Assembly (NCBI GenBank): GCA_029932015.1
Contig: JAOZQW010000014.1
Span: 6,908 to 16,241 of the forward strand
Direction: 5' to 3'
DNA: 9,334 nucleotides
Source of the DNA: Candidatus Fermentibacteraceae bacterium
Lineage (GTDB): Bacteria > Fermentibacterota > Fermentibacteria > Fermentibacterales > JCC-6
The stretch's first letter is position 1; each line of letters begins with the position of its first letter. Below are positions 1-7,531 of the stretch, in pieces. Made by a program: the position numbers and the translations under genes. The notes under the pieces are model-generated. The model made no database searches and had not been told where the DNA came from. It saw nothing but the letters and a program-made list of their open reading frames with translations.

Positions 1-1
1 A

Positions 2-430
2 CTTCCCGGGAGCTACGTCTCCCTGGAGAGCGCTCTGAGCTTCCACGGATGGCTACAGGAGGAATCCTTTCTGGTGCAGAGCTGCATGAACCAGGGCAGA
101 TCGAAGACCTTCAGAAATGTCTTTGGTGACTTCTCCTATGAAACGATCCCCGTCGGACAGGTGGATCTACTGAAGGGCGTGCAGAGGGTGCAATTACCTG
201 GAGGACCAGCCCTCGTGGCTTCTCCTGAGAGAGCGCTGGCTGACACTCTCCACAGCAGGGAACTGACCTGGGAGGGTATCATCGGGCTCTGCGAACAACT
301 GCGTACTGATGTGTCGAATGTCTACGACCTGGATACGGAGTCGCTCCGGGAGCTTGCCGGTATCTACAGGTCCCCGGGCGTACGAAAGTATCTGTCGGAG
401 CTGCTGATCGCTCTGGAGGGTAAACCATGA
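2..430 (+). CDS. abiEi: AbiEi-family antitoxin (type IV toxin-antitoxin), 5' end outside window
   Basis: This is the C-terminal 142 residues of a protein whose reading frame is open from the left window edge, so the true start lies upstream; the internal Met at 86 is not the start. The visible part opens with LPGSYVSLESALSFHGWL, followed by GRSKTF and FGDFSYETIP. That run is characteristic of AbiEi-type 'viral defence transcriptional regulators' just after their N-terminal winged helix, which would be off the edge here. In the family the protein represses its own promoter and neutralises AbiEii. The stop overlaps the next start as ATGA, so the two are translationally coupled, and the 3' end carries the GGAGG ribosome binding site (415-419) for the toxin. 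The family call rests on motif recognition and on the AbiEii neighbour. The DNA-binding domain and the operator cannot be seen. Confidence 0.85.
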   Translation, partial: LPGSYVSLESALSFHGWLQEESFLVQSCMNQGRSKTFRNVFGDFSYETIPVGQVDLLKGVQRVQLPGGPALVASPERALADTLHSRELTWEGIIGLCEQLRTDVSNVYDLDTESLRELAGIYRSPGVRKYLSELLIALEGKP

Positions 431-1260
431 ATCAGATCGTCAGTGCACGCTTGTCCGAGTACGATGACGGCACCCGCGAGACGAGGATCCATGCACTTCG
501 GGAGATCATGCAGGAGATCGCCCTCTATTCTCTCTCGATGAATGGGTTCTTCAACAATGGTGTCTTCCATGGAGGGACGGAGCTGCGGCTGGCGCACGCC
601 CTCCCCCGCTTCTCGGATGACCTGGACTTCATCCTGTCAGCGCGGGACGATTCCTTCTCATGGGATAGTTACTCGGATGCCCTGCTCAGAACATTCACCA
701 ACTACGGCATTAGCATCGAGATTCGCTCTCCCAACCCCGGATCGTCTTCCGTTCGTAAGCTTATCCTTGTCGAACCGGAGATCCTCGGAGGCGTAGACGG
801 TGGCAGAACGCCCTATCTCCGGATCAGGCTGGAGGTGGATGTGAATCCGCCGCAGGGTGCGAACCTTGCTACGGCCTTCTTCGATTTTCCCATCCCCTTT
901 GAAGTCGCGGTCATGGACCTGCCTTCTTCATTCGCCCTGAAATGCCATGCGCTACTGTGCAGATCCTGGATAAAGGGAAGGGACTGGTTCGACTTCATCT
1001 GGTTATGTTCGAGAAACATCCAACCGCAACTGGAGCTGCTCGTCTCCTCGTTTCTGCAGAGTGGCCCCTGGGAGGGGCAGGACATCGAGATAACGGATGA
1101 CTGGCTCAGGAAGAACCTGGTGAAGAAGATCGAGACTCTGGACTGGAACCAGGTCACCAGGGATGTATCACCCTTTCTCTCCACCGAGGACCGCGCCTCA
1201 CTGGATGCCTGGGGCATTCCGCTTTTCCAGCACTACATCGACAGGATCCGGATCGTTTAA
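427..1260 (+). CDS. abiEii: AbiEii-family nucleotidyltransferase toxin (type IV TA)
   Basis: Complete 277-residue protein of the AbiEii/AbiGii toxin family, DNA polymerase beta-like nucleotidyltransferases. Relatives such as MenT transfer nucleotides to tRNA acceptor ends; AbiEii itself is a GTP-binding toxin giving abortive phage infection. The nucleotidyltransferase signature is clear: FHGGTELRL (GGT at 49-51) followed by RFSDDLDF with the metal-binding acidic pair D65 and D67. Further on, LKCHALLCRSWIKGRDWFDF (171-190) carries the conserved Lys (K172) and the KGRDWFD block (about 184-189) typical of the family. All expected catalytic residues appear present, so the toxin looks intact. Start choice: ATG 427 overlaps the antitoxin stop and has GGAGG seven bases upstream. 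The tail beyond about residue 200 is a helical region that I do not assign. The specific target of this member is unknown. Confidence 0.93.
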   Translation: MNQIVSARLSEYDDGTRETRIHALREIMQEIALYSLSMNGFFNNGVFHGGTELRLAHALPRFSDDLDFILSARDDSFSWDSYSDALLRTFTNYGISIEIRSPNPGSSSVRKLILVEPEILGGVDGGRTPYLRIRLEVDVNPPQGANLATAFFDFPIPFEVAVMDLPSSFALKCHALLCRSWIKGRDWFDFIWLCSRNIQPQLELLVSSFLQSGPWEGQDIEITDDWLRKNLVKKIETLDWNQVTRDVSPFLSTEDRASLDAWGIPLFQHYIDRIRIV

Positions 1261-1428
1261 TAAAGGGGACCCCCACAACCGCCGATGTCAAGAGCCTTCT
1301 TGTCCGCCTGGTCAGGGCAGTACTCATGCTTCCACCACTATTCACTGGCACTAGCATCTGCGCTGCGCTCGGTGTTCCAATGCATGCAAATGCTATAGGC
1401 AAGTATGACAATAAGATGCGAATATTTG

Positions 1429-1457
1429 TTGCAGTAAAGACAACGCTGCGTTATTGT
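1429..1457 (+). promoter_or_regulatory. weak sigma70-like promoter candidate for the efflux operon
   Basis: TTGCAG (1429-1434) is separated by 17 bases from TATTGT (1452-1457). Spacing is ideal, but the matches to consensus are only moderate (3/6 and 4/6). It lies about 40 bases upstream of the GTG start of the first permease, in the AT-richest part of the gap. Host sigma-factor preferences are unknown, so this is a positional guess. Confidence 0.25.
1442..1452. promoter_or_regulatory. AACGC-T-GCGTT palindrome, possible operator
   Basis: A perfect 5+5 palindrome around a central T sits inside the spacer of the promoter candidate and touches its -10 box. A larger broken symmetry (CAATAA 1409-1414 / TTATTG 1451-1456) overlaps it. 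RND operons are commonly repressed by TetR-, MarR- or MerR-type proteins that bind such sites, but no regulator gene is in the window. A palindrome this short can occur by chance. Confidence 0.25.
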
Positions 1458-1497
1458 TAACCGATAATGACCAACCGATCGAACGGGGGTTGACTCG

Positions 1498-4400
1498 GTG
1501 AAGTTAACGAGAAGCGCAGTTTCAAGACCAGTAGCAGTCACTGTCCTTTCAATTGTTGCCGCGCTCCTCGGGACGGTTGCCGTCCTCAAGATGCCGGTCG
1601 ACCTTCTACCATCAGTCGAGTATCCCAGACTCACGATCGAGACAACATATCCCTCCTCCAGCCCTTACGAAGTCGAACGGCTCATCACCGAACCTCTGGA
1701 GAACGCTATTGCCGGTGTCAGAGGACTCAGGGGGTATACATCCAGGTCCTACGGTGACAGAAGCCGGATAACGCTCGAGTTCGACTGGGGCAACCGGATG
1801 GACTTCACGCGGCTTGAGGTCAGGGAGAAACTTGATGTGGCCGGCTGGTCATTGCCTGACGATGCCGGTCGACCCACGATAGTCGATTACGATCCATCTA
1901 CACGTCCGTTCATGGAGATCCTGATGACCATGGAGTCGGGTGACTGGACAGAGGTCACTGACTTCGCCCGAAGGCTGGTCACAACGAGGATCGATCAGGC
2001 CGAGGGTGTAGCAGGCTGCGAGATCCAGGGTGAGGCGGAGCCTGCTGTCTTCGTTCGACTCAGGGAAGGCGTGGTTGAGGAGCTCGAGATCGACCCGGAG
2101 ACCATTTCGATGGCGCTCCAGGGAGCCAATGTCTCGATGTCCGGCGGTCTTGTCAGGGACGGTCAGCGCGAGTATTTCCTCTCGCTGGAGGGTGAGTTCA
2201 GCACACTCGACGATGTCGAGAGCACCGTTATCGGAATCAGGGGATCGAGTCCGCTCCTGCTCGGTGATGTGGCTGAAGTCTCTCTCGGTGAGAAACCAGT
2301 CACCGAATGGGCAAGTTTCAACGGTGAGCGGTGCCTCATAATCCGGGTACGCAAGATGGCCGAGGCGAACACCGTTGAAGTCGCGCGTGAGGTGGCCGAG
2401 TTGATCGCGGACCTGGATGAAGAGCACCCCGCCCTTAATCTGCAGGTCATACAGAATGACGCTGATTTCATTGAAGAGTCGATAGGTGAAGTTATCGAAG
2501 CACTCCTGCTCGGTGGGATACTTGCCTTCGCCGTTCTCTTCTTCTTCCTCAAGGACTGGAGAAGCCCGCTGATACTGGGATTATCCTTACCCCTCAGTAT
2601 AGCAATCGCTCTCTTCTTCTTGTTCATTTCCGGTGTGACCCTGAACATCATGTCGCTGGGAGGTCTTGCCCTCGGCACGGGGCTCCTGGTGGACAACGCA
2701 GTGGTGGTCCTCGAAGCGATCTACCGCAGGAGAGAAAAAGGTGGCAAGGCTCTGGAGAGCGCTGTTTCAGGCACTCGTGAAGTAGGGAAGGCCATCACCG
2801 CCAGCACGCTTACTACGCTTATCGTTTTCTTCCCCGTTGTTTACATGGAGGGCATCACCAGTCAGCTCTTCCGGGATCAGGCTCTTGCAGTGGGCTTTGC
2901 TCTTATTGCCAGCCTTCTTGTTGCCGTGACCGTGATACCCGCCCTGACAGCGAAGCTGAAGAAGATCAAACAGGGGACCGATGTCACTTCAAGATTCAAG
3001 GAGCGATACGGAAATGTGATGGAGAAAGTACTTCGAAGACCGGCCACAGTACTTCTCGGAGTCCTCGCGGTCTTCGTACTCTCCCTTTTCCTCGCGATGG
3101 GACTTCCAATGCAGCTTCTTCCCGGCACTCCCACCGATCAGCTCGAACTCTCCTATTCTGCTCCGAGAGGTACTTCGATGGCGCAGATGGTCGAGCTCTC
3201 CGAGAACGTTACCGATCTCTCCATCGAATCCGGCGCGGACTGGGTGGCTGGCAGGAGCGGAGTACGCTCCGTAGAGGGCGTCGATGCGGTTCTGACAGCA
3301 TCCTTCGATTCGCCCGAGGCGGCGACCAGGGCAATCGAGCCCCTCAGGTCGACGTGGACCTCCATTTTCAGCTTCCCTCTCACGGTCGAGAAGAGACAGT
3401 CCCTGCTCGGAGAGATACTTGGAGGCGGTACAGCGTTCACTGTCTATCTGGAGGGTGAGAGCATTGAGGCCGACCTGATGGCAGCCGAGGCTCTCGCCGG
3501 ACTACTGATGGGGATGGATGGCGTCGAATCCGTCGAGATCCAGTACCTCCCCGGAAGACCTGAAATGGTCCTCGATCTCGATCAGGAACTCCTGAGTCTC
3601 TTCGGGCTCTCCGCAAACGGAGTTGCCGATTTCGTGGAGAGTCTTTCCAGGGGAATCAACGCGACAACTTATTACAGACAGGACGAGAGAGTGGATGTCG
3701 TTGTGCTCGCAGGGAGCGGCGAGGGCATTCCAGTAGATTCACTGTTCCTTCGCTCCATTCCCACCTCCCGCGGCCTTCTCGCTCTCGGCAGGATAGCCGA
3801 ACCCTTCAGCCGCCAGACACCGGGCTTCATCGAGCACAATCAGGGAAATAGAGCCGTGGCCGTCCAGGTCCAGGGTCTCGGCAGTAATCTCGCAAGAATT
3901 TCAAGAGAAGTTACTGCGGCTGCAGACAGCCTGCTGCGGGAGGTCCCCGTCAGGCTCAGGACAGGCAACGAGATAGAGGAAATGGACAGGACAACCTCCA
4001 GCCTAGTGCTGGCGGCCATCCTGGCGATTGGCCTGGTCTATGTTCTTCTTGCGGCTCAGTTTGAATCTTTCAGGGAACCATTCGTGATAATGTTCACAGT
4101 CCCGATGGGCATAATTGGAGTCGTATTCGCCCTTGGACTCTTCGGCCAGAGCTGGAATGCCCTCTCCGGGATAGGACTGGTCGTTCTCTGCGGAATTGTC
4201 GTCAATGACGGCATACTTCTGGTGGAGCGTATCAGCCAGCTCCGTCAGGAGGGCATAGAGAAGAACAAGGCCATCATCCAGGCTGGACGGGACCGATTCC
4301 GTCCCGTCCTCATGACCACTGTGACAACCGTCCTGGGTCTTCTGCCCATGGCAATAGGCTTCGGCTCCGGAGCCAGTTTGAGACAGCCGCTGGCAATAGC

Positions 4401-4503
4401 GGTCATCGGCGGTATCACTGTCGCTACTGCTCTAACGCTCGTCGTCGTCCCTGTGCTCTACAGGGTACTCTCGGGAAAGAGAGGACAAGTTGTCGGTAGT
4501 TGA
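1498..4503 (+). CDS. RND efflux permease 1 (HAE1-type inner-membrane pump subunit)
   Basis: 1001-residue resistance-nodulation-division permease: proton-driven export of small hydrophobic or amphiphilic compounds from periplasm or inner membrane through a tripartite complex. The layout is canonical: TM1 (about 12-30), a first periplasmic porter loop of about 300 residues, TM2-TM6 (about 333-486), TM7 (515-534), a second loop of about 300 residues, then TM8-TM12 (834-988). The N-terminus (RSAVSRPVAV, then VDLLPSVEYP) and TM4 GLLVDNAVVVLEAI are family hallmarks. In the proton relay, AcrB Asp407 is kept (D399), Asp408 is Asn (N400), and the TM10 Lys940 position reads VVNDGILLVE (N903, D904). The VDN/VVN form is common in non-enterobacterial HAE1 proteins. 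Start GTG 1498 is supported by a GGGGG ribosome binding site (1485-1489) and by the fit to the family N-terminus. It overlaps the next gene by 14 bases. Substrate cannot be predicted. Confidence 0.95.
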   Translation: MKLTRSAVSRPVAVTVLSIVAALLGTVAVLKMPVDLLPSVEYPRLTIETTYPSSSPYEVERLITEPLENAIAGVRGLRGYTSRSYGDRSRITLEFDWGNRMDFTRLEVREKLDVAGWSLPDDAGRPTIVDYDPSTRPFMEILMTMESGDWTEVTDFARRLVTTRIDQAEGVAGCEIQGEAEPAVFVRLREGVVEELEIDPETISMALQGANVSMSGGLVRDGQREYFLSLEGEFSTLDDVESTVIGIRGSSPLLLGDVAEVSLGEKPVTEWASFNGERCLIIRVRKMAEANTVEVAREVAELIADLDEEHPALNLQVIQNDADFIEESIGEVIEALLLGGILAFAVLFFFLKDWRSPLILGLSLPLSIAIALFFLFISGVTLNIMSLGGLALGTGLLVDNAVVVLEAIYRRREKGGKALESAVSGTREVGKAITASTLTTLIVFFPVVYMEGITSQLFRDQALAVGFALIASLLVAVTVIPALTAKLKKIKQGTDVTSRFKERYGNVMEKVLRRPATVLLGVLAVFVLSLFLAMGLPMQLLPGTPTDQLELSYSAPRGTSMAQMVELSENVTDLSIESGADWVAGRSGVRSVEGVDAVLTASFDSPEAATRAIEPLRSTWTSIFSFPLTVEKRQSLLGEILGGGTAFTVYLEGESIEADLMAAEALAGLLMGMDGVESVEIQYLPGRPEMVLDLDQELLSLFGLSANGVADFVESLSRGINATTYYRQDERVDVVVLAGSGEGIPVDSLFLRSIPTSRGLLALGRIAEPFSRQTPGFIEHNQGNRAVAVQVQGLGSNLARISREVTAAADSLLREVPVRLRTGNEIEEMDRTTSSLVLAAILAIGLVYVLLAAQFESFREPFVIMFTVPMGIIGVVFALGLFGQSWNALSGIGLVVLCGIVVNDGILLVERISQLRQEGIEKNKAIIQAGRDRFRPVLMTTVTTVLGLLPMAIGFGSGASLRQPLAIAVIGGITVATALTLVVVPVLYRVLSGKRGQVVGS
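4480..4485 (+). promoter_or_regulatory. ribosome binding site AGAGGA for a TTG start
   Basis: AGAGGA lies four bases before TTG 4490, inside the end of the first permease gene. It supports TTG 4490 as the start of permease 2: the frame offers no ATG or GTG close by, and this start yields the expected short cytoplasmic lead before TM1. The 14-base overlap suggests coupled translation of the two permeases. Confidence 0.6.
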
Positions 4504-7500
4504 CCTTGTCCTGAAGCGTCCCAGGGGAACCGCTGTGATCTTTCTGGCCCTGCTGGGCCTTGCTGCGGTCTCCTTCAACAGGGTGCCGATAGAGGGTACA
4601 CCTGACACAACGCTCCCCACGCTCAATGTCAGCGCCTCATGGATGGGTGCCGATCCTGAAGCCATATGCGAACAGGTAACCCGGCCAATCGAGGATATTG
4701 CCAGGGAGGTCAAAGGAGTTGTCGAGGTATCCTCGACTTCCAGCACCGGTTCCAGTCATGTCAGTGTCTCCTTCGAAAAGGGGACGGATATGGATGTTGC
4801 AGCCATGGAGCTGACCGAGCGTGTCTCTCTCCTGCAGGATGAACTCCCGGAGGCGGTCAACACGGGCAGTGTTACACAGGCCGTTCCAAGAGGTCTCACC
4901 AGCGAGGGATTCCTTATTTACGCCCTTACCGGGGCAGAGCACTCCGTTCTGAAACAGGTTGCCGACGAACTTGTAGTTCAGCGCCTTGAGCGCATCGATG
5001 GTATCAGTTCGGTGATCGTCGAGGGGCTTGGAGAGCAGGAGATACTTGTTGACATCAACAGGGATGTCATGAACGCTCTCGACCTTACGCTTGCCCAGGT
5101 GGCTTCCGCAGTGAATTCCGGGATCGTCGACCGCAATGTCGGAGTTGCTGTCGACAGTTCAAGCCTGGAGGCCGTCATCAGGCTATCCACGGTGCCCACG
5201 ACTGCGGCAGAGCTCGGAGATCTGGTTATTGCCTCGAGAGGTGGCAGGTTCATCACACTGTCAGACCTCACCAACAGGATACTTGTGGATTTCAGTGTGA
5301 ACGAGAGCTTCATCTTCAGGTATAACGGCATGGACCAGGTGAGCCTGCAGATCGACAGGAGTGCATCGAGTAACGCCGTCAGGGTGGCGGACGCGGTTAA
5401 AAGCGCGGTTGATGAACTCCAGGAGCAGCTTCCTGCCGGGATAGAGCTTCACCTCACCGAAGACGGCACAGAGGGTATAACCAGCGATCTGAAGGATCTC
5501 TCATGGAGGGCCCTTGTAGCGCTCGGAGCGATCATCATGGTTCTTCTGCTGCTCAACCACAGCCCCCAATCAACACCGCTTATCATCAGCTCCATTCTCT
5601 TTTCTGCTGCCATGGCTGTAACTGCCGTATACCTTGCCGGGTACAGCATCAATGTCCTCACGCTAAGTGCGCTGGCAATAGCCTTCGGTCTGCTTGTCGA
5701 TGGTGCTGTCGTTGTTCTGGAGGCGATTGGATTCAGGAGGCGTCAGGGATATTCACCTATGGAAGCTGCCTCCATGGGCGCCAAGGAAGTAGCCATGCCG
5801 ATACTTGGTGGTATCCTGACGACGATGGTTGCCTTCGTTCCTCTCCTGGCCAGTGAGGGCATCCTCCGCCTCTACTACAGACCATTTGCTTTCACCATAG
5901 CGGCAACCCTCACTGCTTCATACTTCATTTGCCTGACGCTGGTCCCGTCTATCGCGGCAAGATGGAAGTCCAAGCGCTGGTACCGTGAGCGGAACTGGGA
6001 CAGGCATCTGGCCAGGGGAATATCCGTTCTGCATCATAAGCCGCTTATAGCCGTACTTATCGCTGTTCTTCTTGTTGGTGGAGCCGTCTGGGTCTTCATC
6101 ACAAAGGTGGATAAGGGCGAGGAGTGGGGATTCAATTTCGAGAGGGAGTCCATCACTGTCTGGATGCAGTTCCCGCCCGGCACTCCCCAGGATGTGGTGG
6201 ATGACACTGCAAAGGGATTCGAAGAGATCCTTGCCAACCGCGACGGCATCGCTTCGACCAGGACGATGGTTTTCGGCGAGACATGTTCGATCTACGCTAC
6301 ACTGGACGCGGAGGCTGTTCAGTCCGGATATGGTCTTCAGATAGAGGCTGAGACCGTCGCTTTCGCGACGACTGTCGGGGGTACGCGGAGCATCTATGTC
6401 GGCGGCATCAATCCCGAGCCCTATTGGAGGAGCACCCGGAGCGCCGGTATGATGCAAACAGTTGAGCTTCGTGGATTCGATTATCAGGGCCTGAAGGATA
6501 TCGCTCTTTCCATGCAGACAATGCTCGAAAGACACCCCAGGGTCGGTGAGGTCAATATCAACTGGGATCCGCGGAATCCTGACCGCCAGCAACTGGCCAT
6601 AGTGTTTGACAGGCAGGAACTTGCGGATCTCGGAGTTAATCCCTTTCAGATATTCCAGGCATTCAGATACAGTCTATCCGGGGGTTACGGGGCAGAGGTC
6701 CAGATAGGTAATGAGAGTTTCAACATGACCTTCAGGATTGATGGTATGGAGAATCCGGAGCTTGTCGATGTTCTAGAGGGCAGGATACAGACCGGTACCG
6801 GCACGATGGAACTCGGAGATGTGATCCAGATCGATACACTCGATGTCCAGGGATCCATCGAAAGGGAGAACGGCGAATACATAAGGACTATTGCCTATTC
6901 ATTCATGGGAGCTGAGAGGATGGCAGCCAGGTTCAGGGTCACTCTCCTTGACAATCTGTCACTTCCATCCGGGTACAGGATCTATGAGGAACAGTACATC
7001 CCCTTCTGGCTGAGGGATGATGATACGAACATGAACCTGCTCGTAATTCTTGCCATTCTAGCAGTATTCGCAGTAACAGCAATTGTGTTCGAGTCGTTCA
7101 AGGCTCCGCTTTATGTTCTTGCGGTTATACCGATGGCTCTTGTTGGTGTCGTTCTCGGCTTCTGGGTCTTCGACAGGATATTCACGCCGCAGGCCTATGT
7201 CGGGAGCGTGTTCCTTGTTGGCATTGCGGTCAACAATTCCATTCTTCTGGTCGACAGCTTCCAGAAGAAGAAAAAGTCAGGTATTGATAGCAGGACGGCA
7301 GCCGATATGGTTGTCGCAGAGCGTCTCAGACCAGTGCTCCAGACCAGCGCAACTACTATCCTCGGACTGCTGCCTCTGGTGCTCTGGCCGATCTCTGAGG
7401 TCGACGATCTCTGGAGTACGCTCTCGTTCACCGTCGTCTGCGGAATGGTGATCTCTACACCGCTGGTACTTATCTCACTGCCGGCGCTGATTCAGCTTAC

Positions 7501-7531
7501 GTCCCGGAAAGGGAGGAAGAGGAAGAAATGA
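4490..7531 (+). CDS. RND efflux permease 2 with altered proton-relay residues
   Basis: 1013-residue RND permease, clearly divergent from permease 1 and not a recent duplicate. N-terminus VLKRPRGTAV, TM1 about 12-29, porter loop with the family segment GADPEAICEQVTRPIED (53-69), TM2-TM6 about 338-487, TM7 518-537, second porter loop 540-848, TM8-TM12 about 849-1000. TM4 reads GLLVDGAVVVLEAI: D404 matches AcrB Asp407, but the next position (AcrB Asp408) is Gly405. TM10 reads VGIAVNNSILLVD, with Asn915/Asn916 where AcrB has Lys940. The TM11-TM12 link is acidic (EVDD, 970-973) and the C-terminus is strongly basic (RKGRKRKK). Translationally coupled to permease 1 (14-base overlap) and to the adaptor (ATGA). 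Likely the second subunit of a heteromeric pump that shares the single adaptor. I see no CusA-type methionine set that would make it a metal pump. Start TTG 4490, see the ribosome binding site entry. Confidence 0.94.
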   Translation: MSVVDLVLKRPRGTAVIFLALLGLAAVSFNRVPIEGTPDTTLPTLNVSASWMGADPEAICEQVTRPIEDIAREVKGVVEVSSTSSTGSSHVSVSFEKGTDMDVAAMELTERVSLLQDELPEAVNTGSVTQAVPRGLTSEGFLIYALTGAEHSVLKQVADELVVQRLERIDGISSVIVEGLGEQEILVDINRDVMNALDLTLAQVASAVNSGIVDRNVGVAVDSSSLEAVIRLSTVPTTAAELGDLVIASRGGRFITLSDLTNRILVDFSVNESFIFRYNGMDQVSLQIDRSASSNAVRVADAVKSAVDELQEQLPAGIELHLTEDGTEGITSDLKDLSWRALVALGAIIMVLLLLNHSPQSTPLIISSILFSAAMAVTAVYLAGYSINVLTLSALAIAFGLLVDGAVVVLEAIGFRRRQGYSPMEAASMGAKEVAMPILGGILTTMVAFVPLLASEGILRLYYRPFAFTIAATLTASYFICLTLVPSIAARWKSKRWYRERNWDRHLARGISVLHHKPLIAVLIAVLLVGGAVWVFITKVDKGEEWGFNFERESITVWMQFPPGTPQDVVDDTAKGFEEILANRDGIASTRTMVFGETCSIYATLDAEAVQSGYGLQIEAETVAFATTVGGTRSIYVGGINPEPYWRSTRSAGMMQTVELRGFDYQGLKDIALSMQTMLERHPRVGEVNINWDPRNPDRQQLAIVFDRQELADLGVNPFQIFQAFRYSLSGGYGAEVQIGNESFNMTFRIDGMENPELVDVLEGRIQTGTGTMELGDVIQIDTLDVQGSIERENGEYIRTIAYSFMGAERMAARFRVTLLDNLSLPSGYRIYEEQYIPFWLRDDDTNMNLLVILAILAVFAVTAIVFESFKAPLYVLAVIPMALVGVVLGFWVFDRIFTPQAYVGSVFLVGIAVNNSILLVDSFQKKKKSGIDSRTAADMVVAERLRPVLQTSATTILGLLPLVLWPISEVDDLWSTLSFTVVCGMVISTPLVLISLPALIQLTSRKGRKRKK

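Larger units (their letters stand above)
1261..1497. other. 237-base gap between AbiE pair and efflux operon
   Basis: No convincing gene, RNA or strong terminator. The left part (about 1261-1400) holds one weak 37-codon open frame from 1285 with no family resemblance and no good ribosome binding site. A TGCATGCA palindrome lies at 1381-1388. The right part (1400-1490) is AT-richer and holds the promoter and palindrome candidates listed separately. The hexamer CAATAA (1409-1414) recurs inverted as TTATTG (1451-1456). AACCGAT occurs twice, near 1459 and 1473. Transcripts of the AbiE pair have no obvious intrinsic terminator here. Confidence 0.6.

Noticed and set aside
813..1217. 134-codon open frame on the minus strand
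   Set aside because: Antisense to AbiEii, across its conserved Lys and RDWFD motifs; low-complexity Ser-rich product typical of a shadow frame.
1261..1290. Intrinsic terminator after AbiEii (GGGGACCCCC near 1265)
   Set aside because: The stem would be only four base pairs with a one-base loop, and no T tract follows.
1285..1398. 37-codon open frame in the gap after AbiEii
   Set aside because: No convincing ribosome binding site and no family resemblance; composition looks like random intergenic translation.
1849..2427. 192-codon open frame on the minus strand
   Set aside because: Antisense to the conserved first porter loop of permease 1; no recognisable domain.
5918..6592. 224-codon open frame on the minus strand
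   Set aside because: It lies wholly inside permease 2, whose protein is strongly conserved across this region. The antisense product has no family features.
4490..7531. Heavy-metal (CusA/CzcA-type) pump for permease 2
   Set aside because: I could not find a CusA-like methionine arrangement in the porter domain, and the adaptor lacks a His- or Met-rich metal-binding tail.
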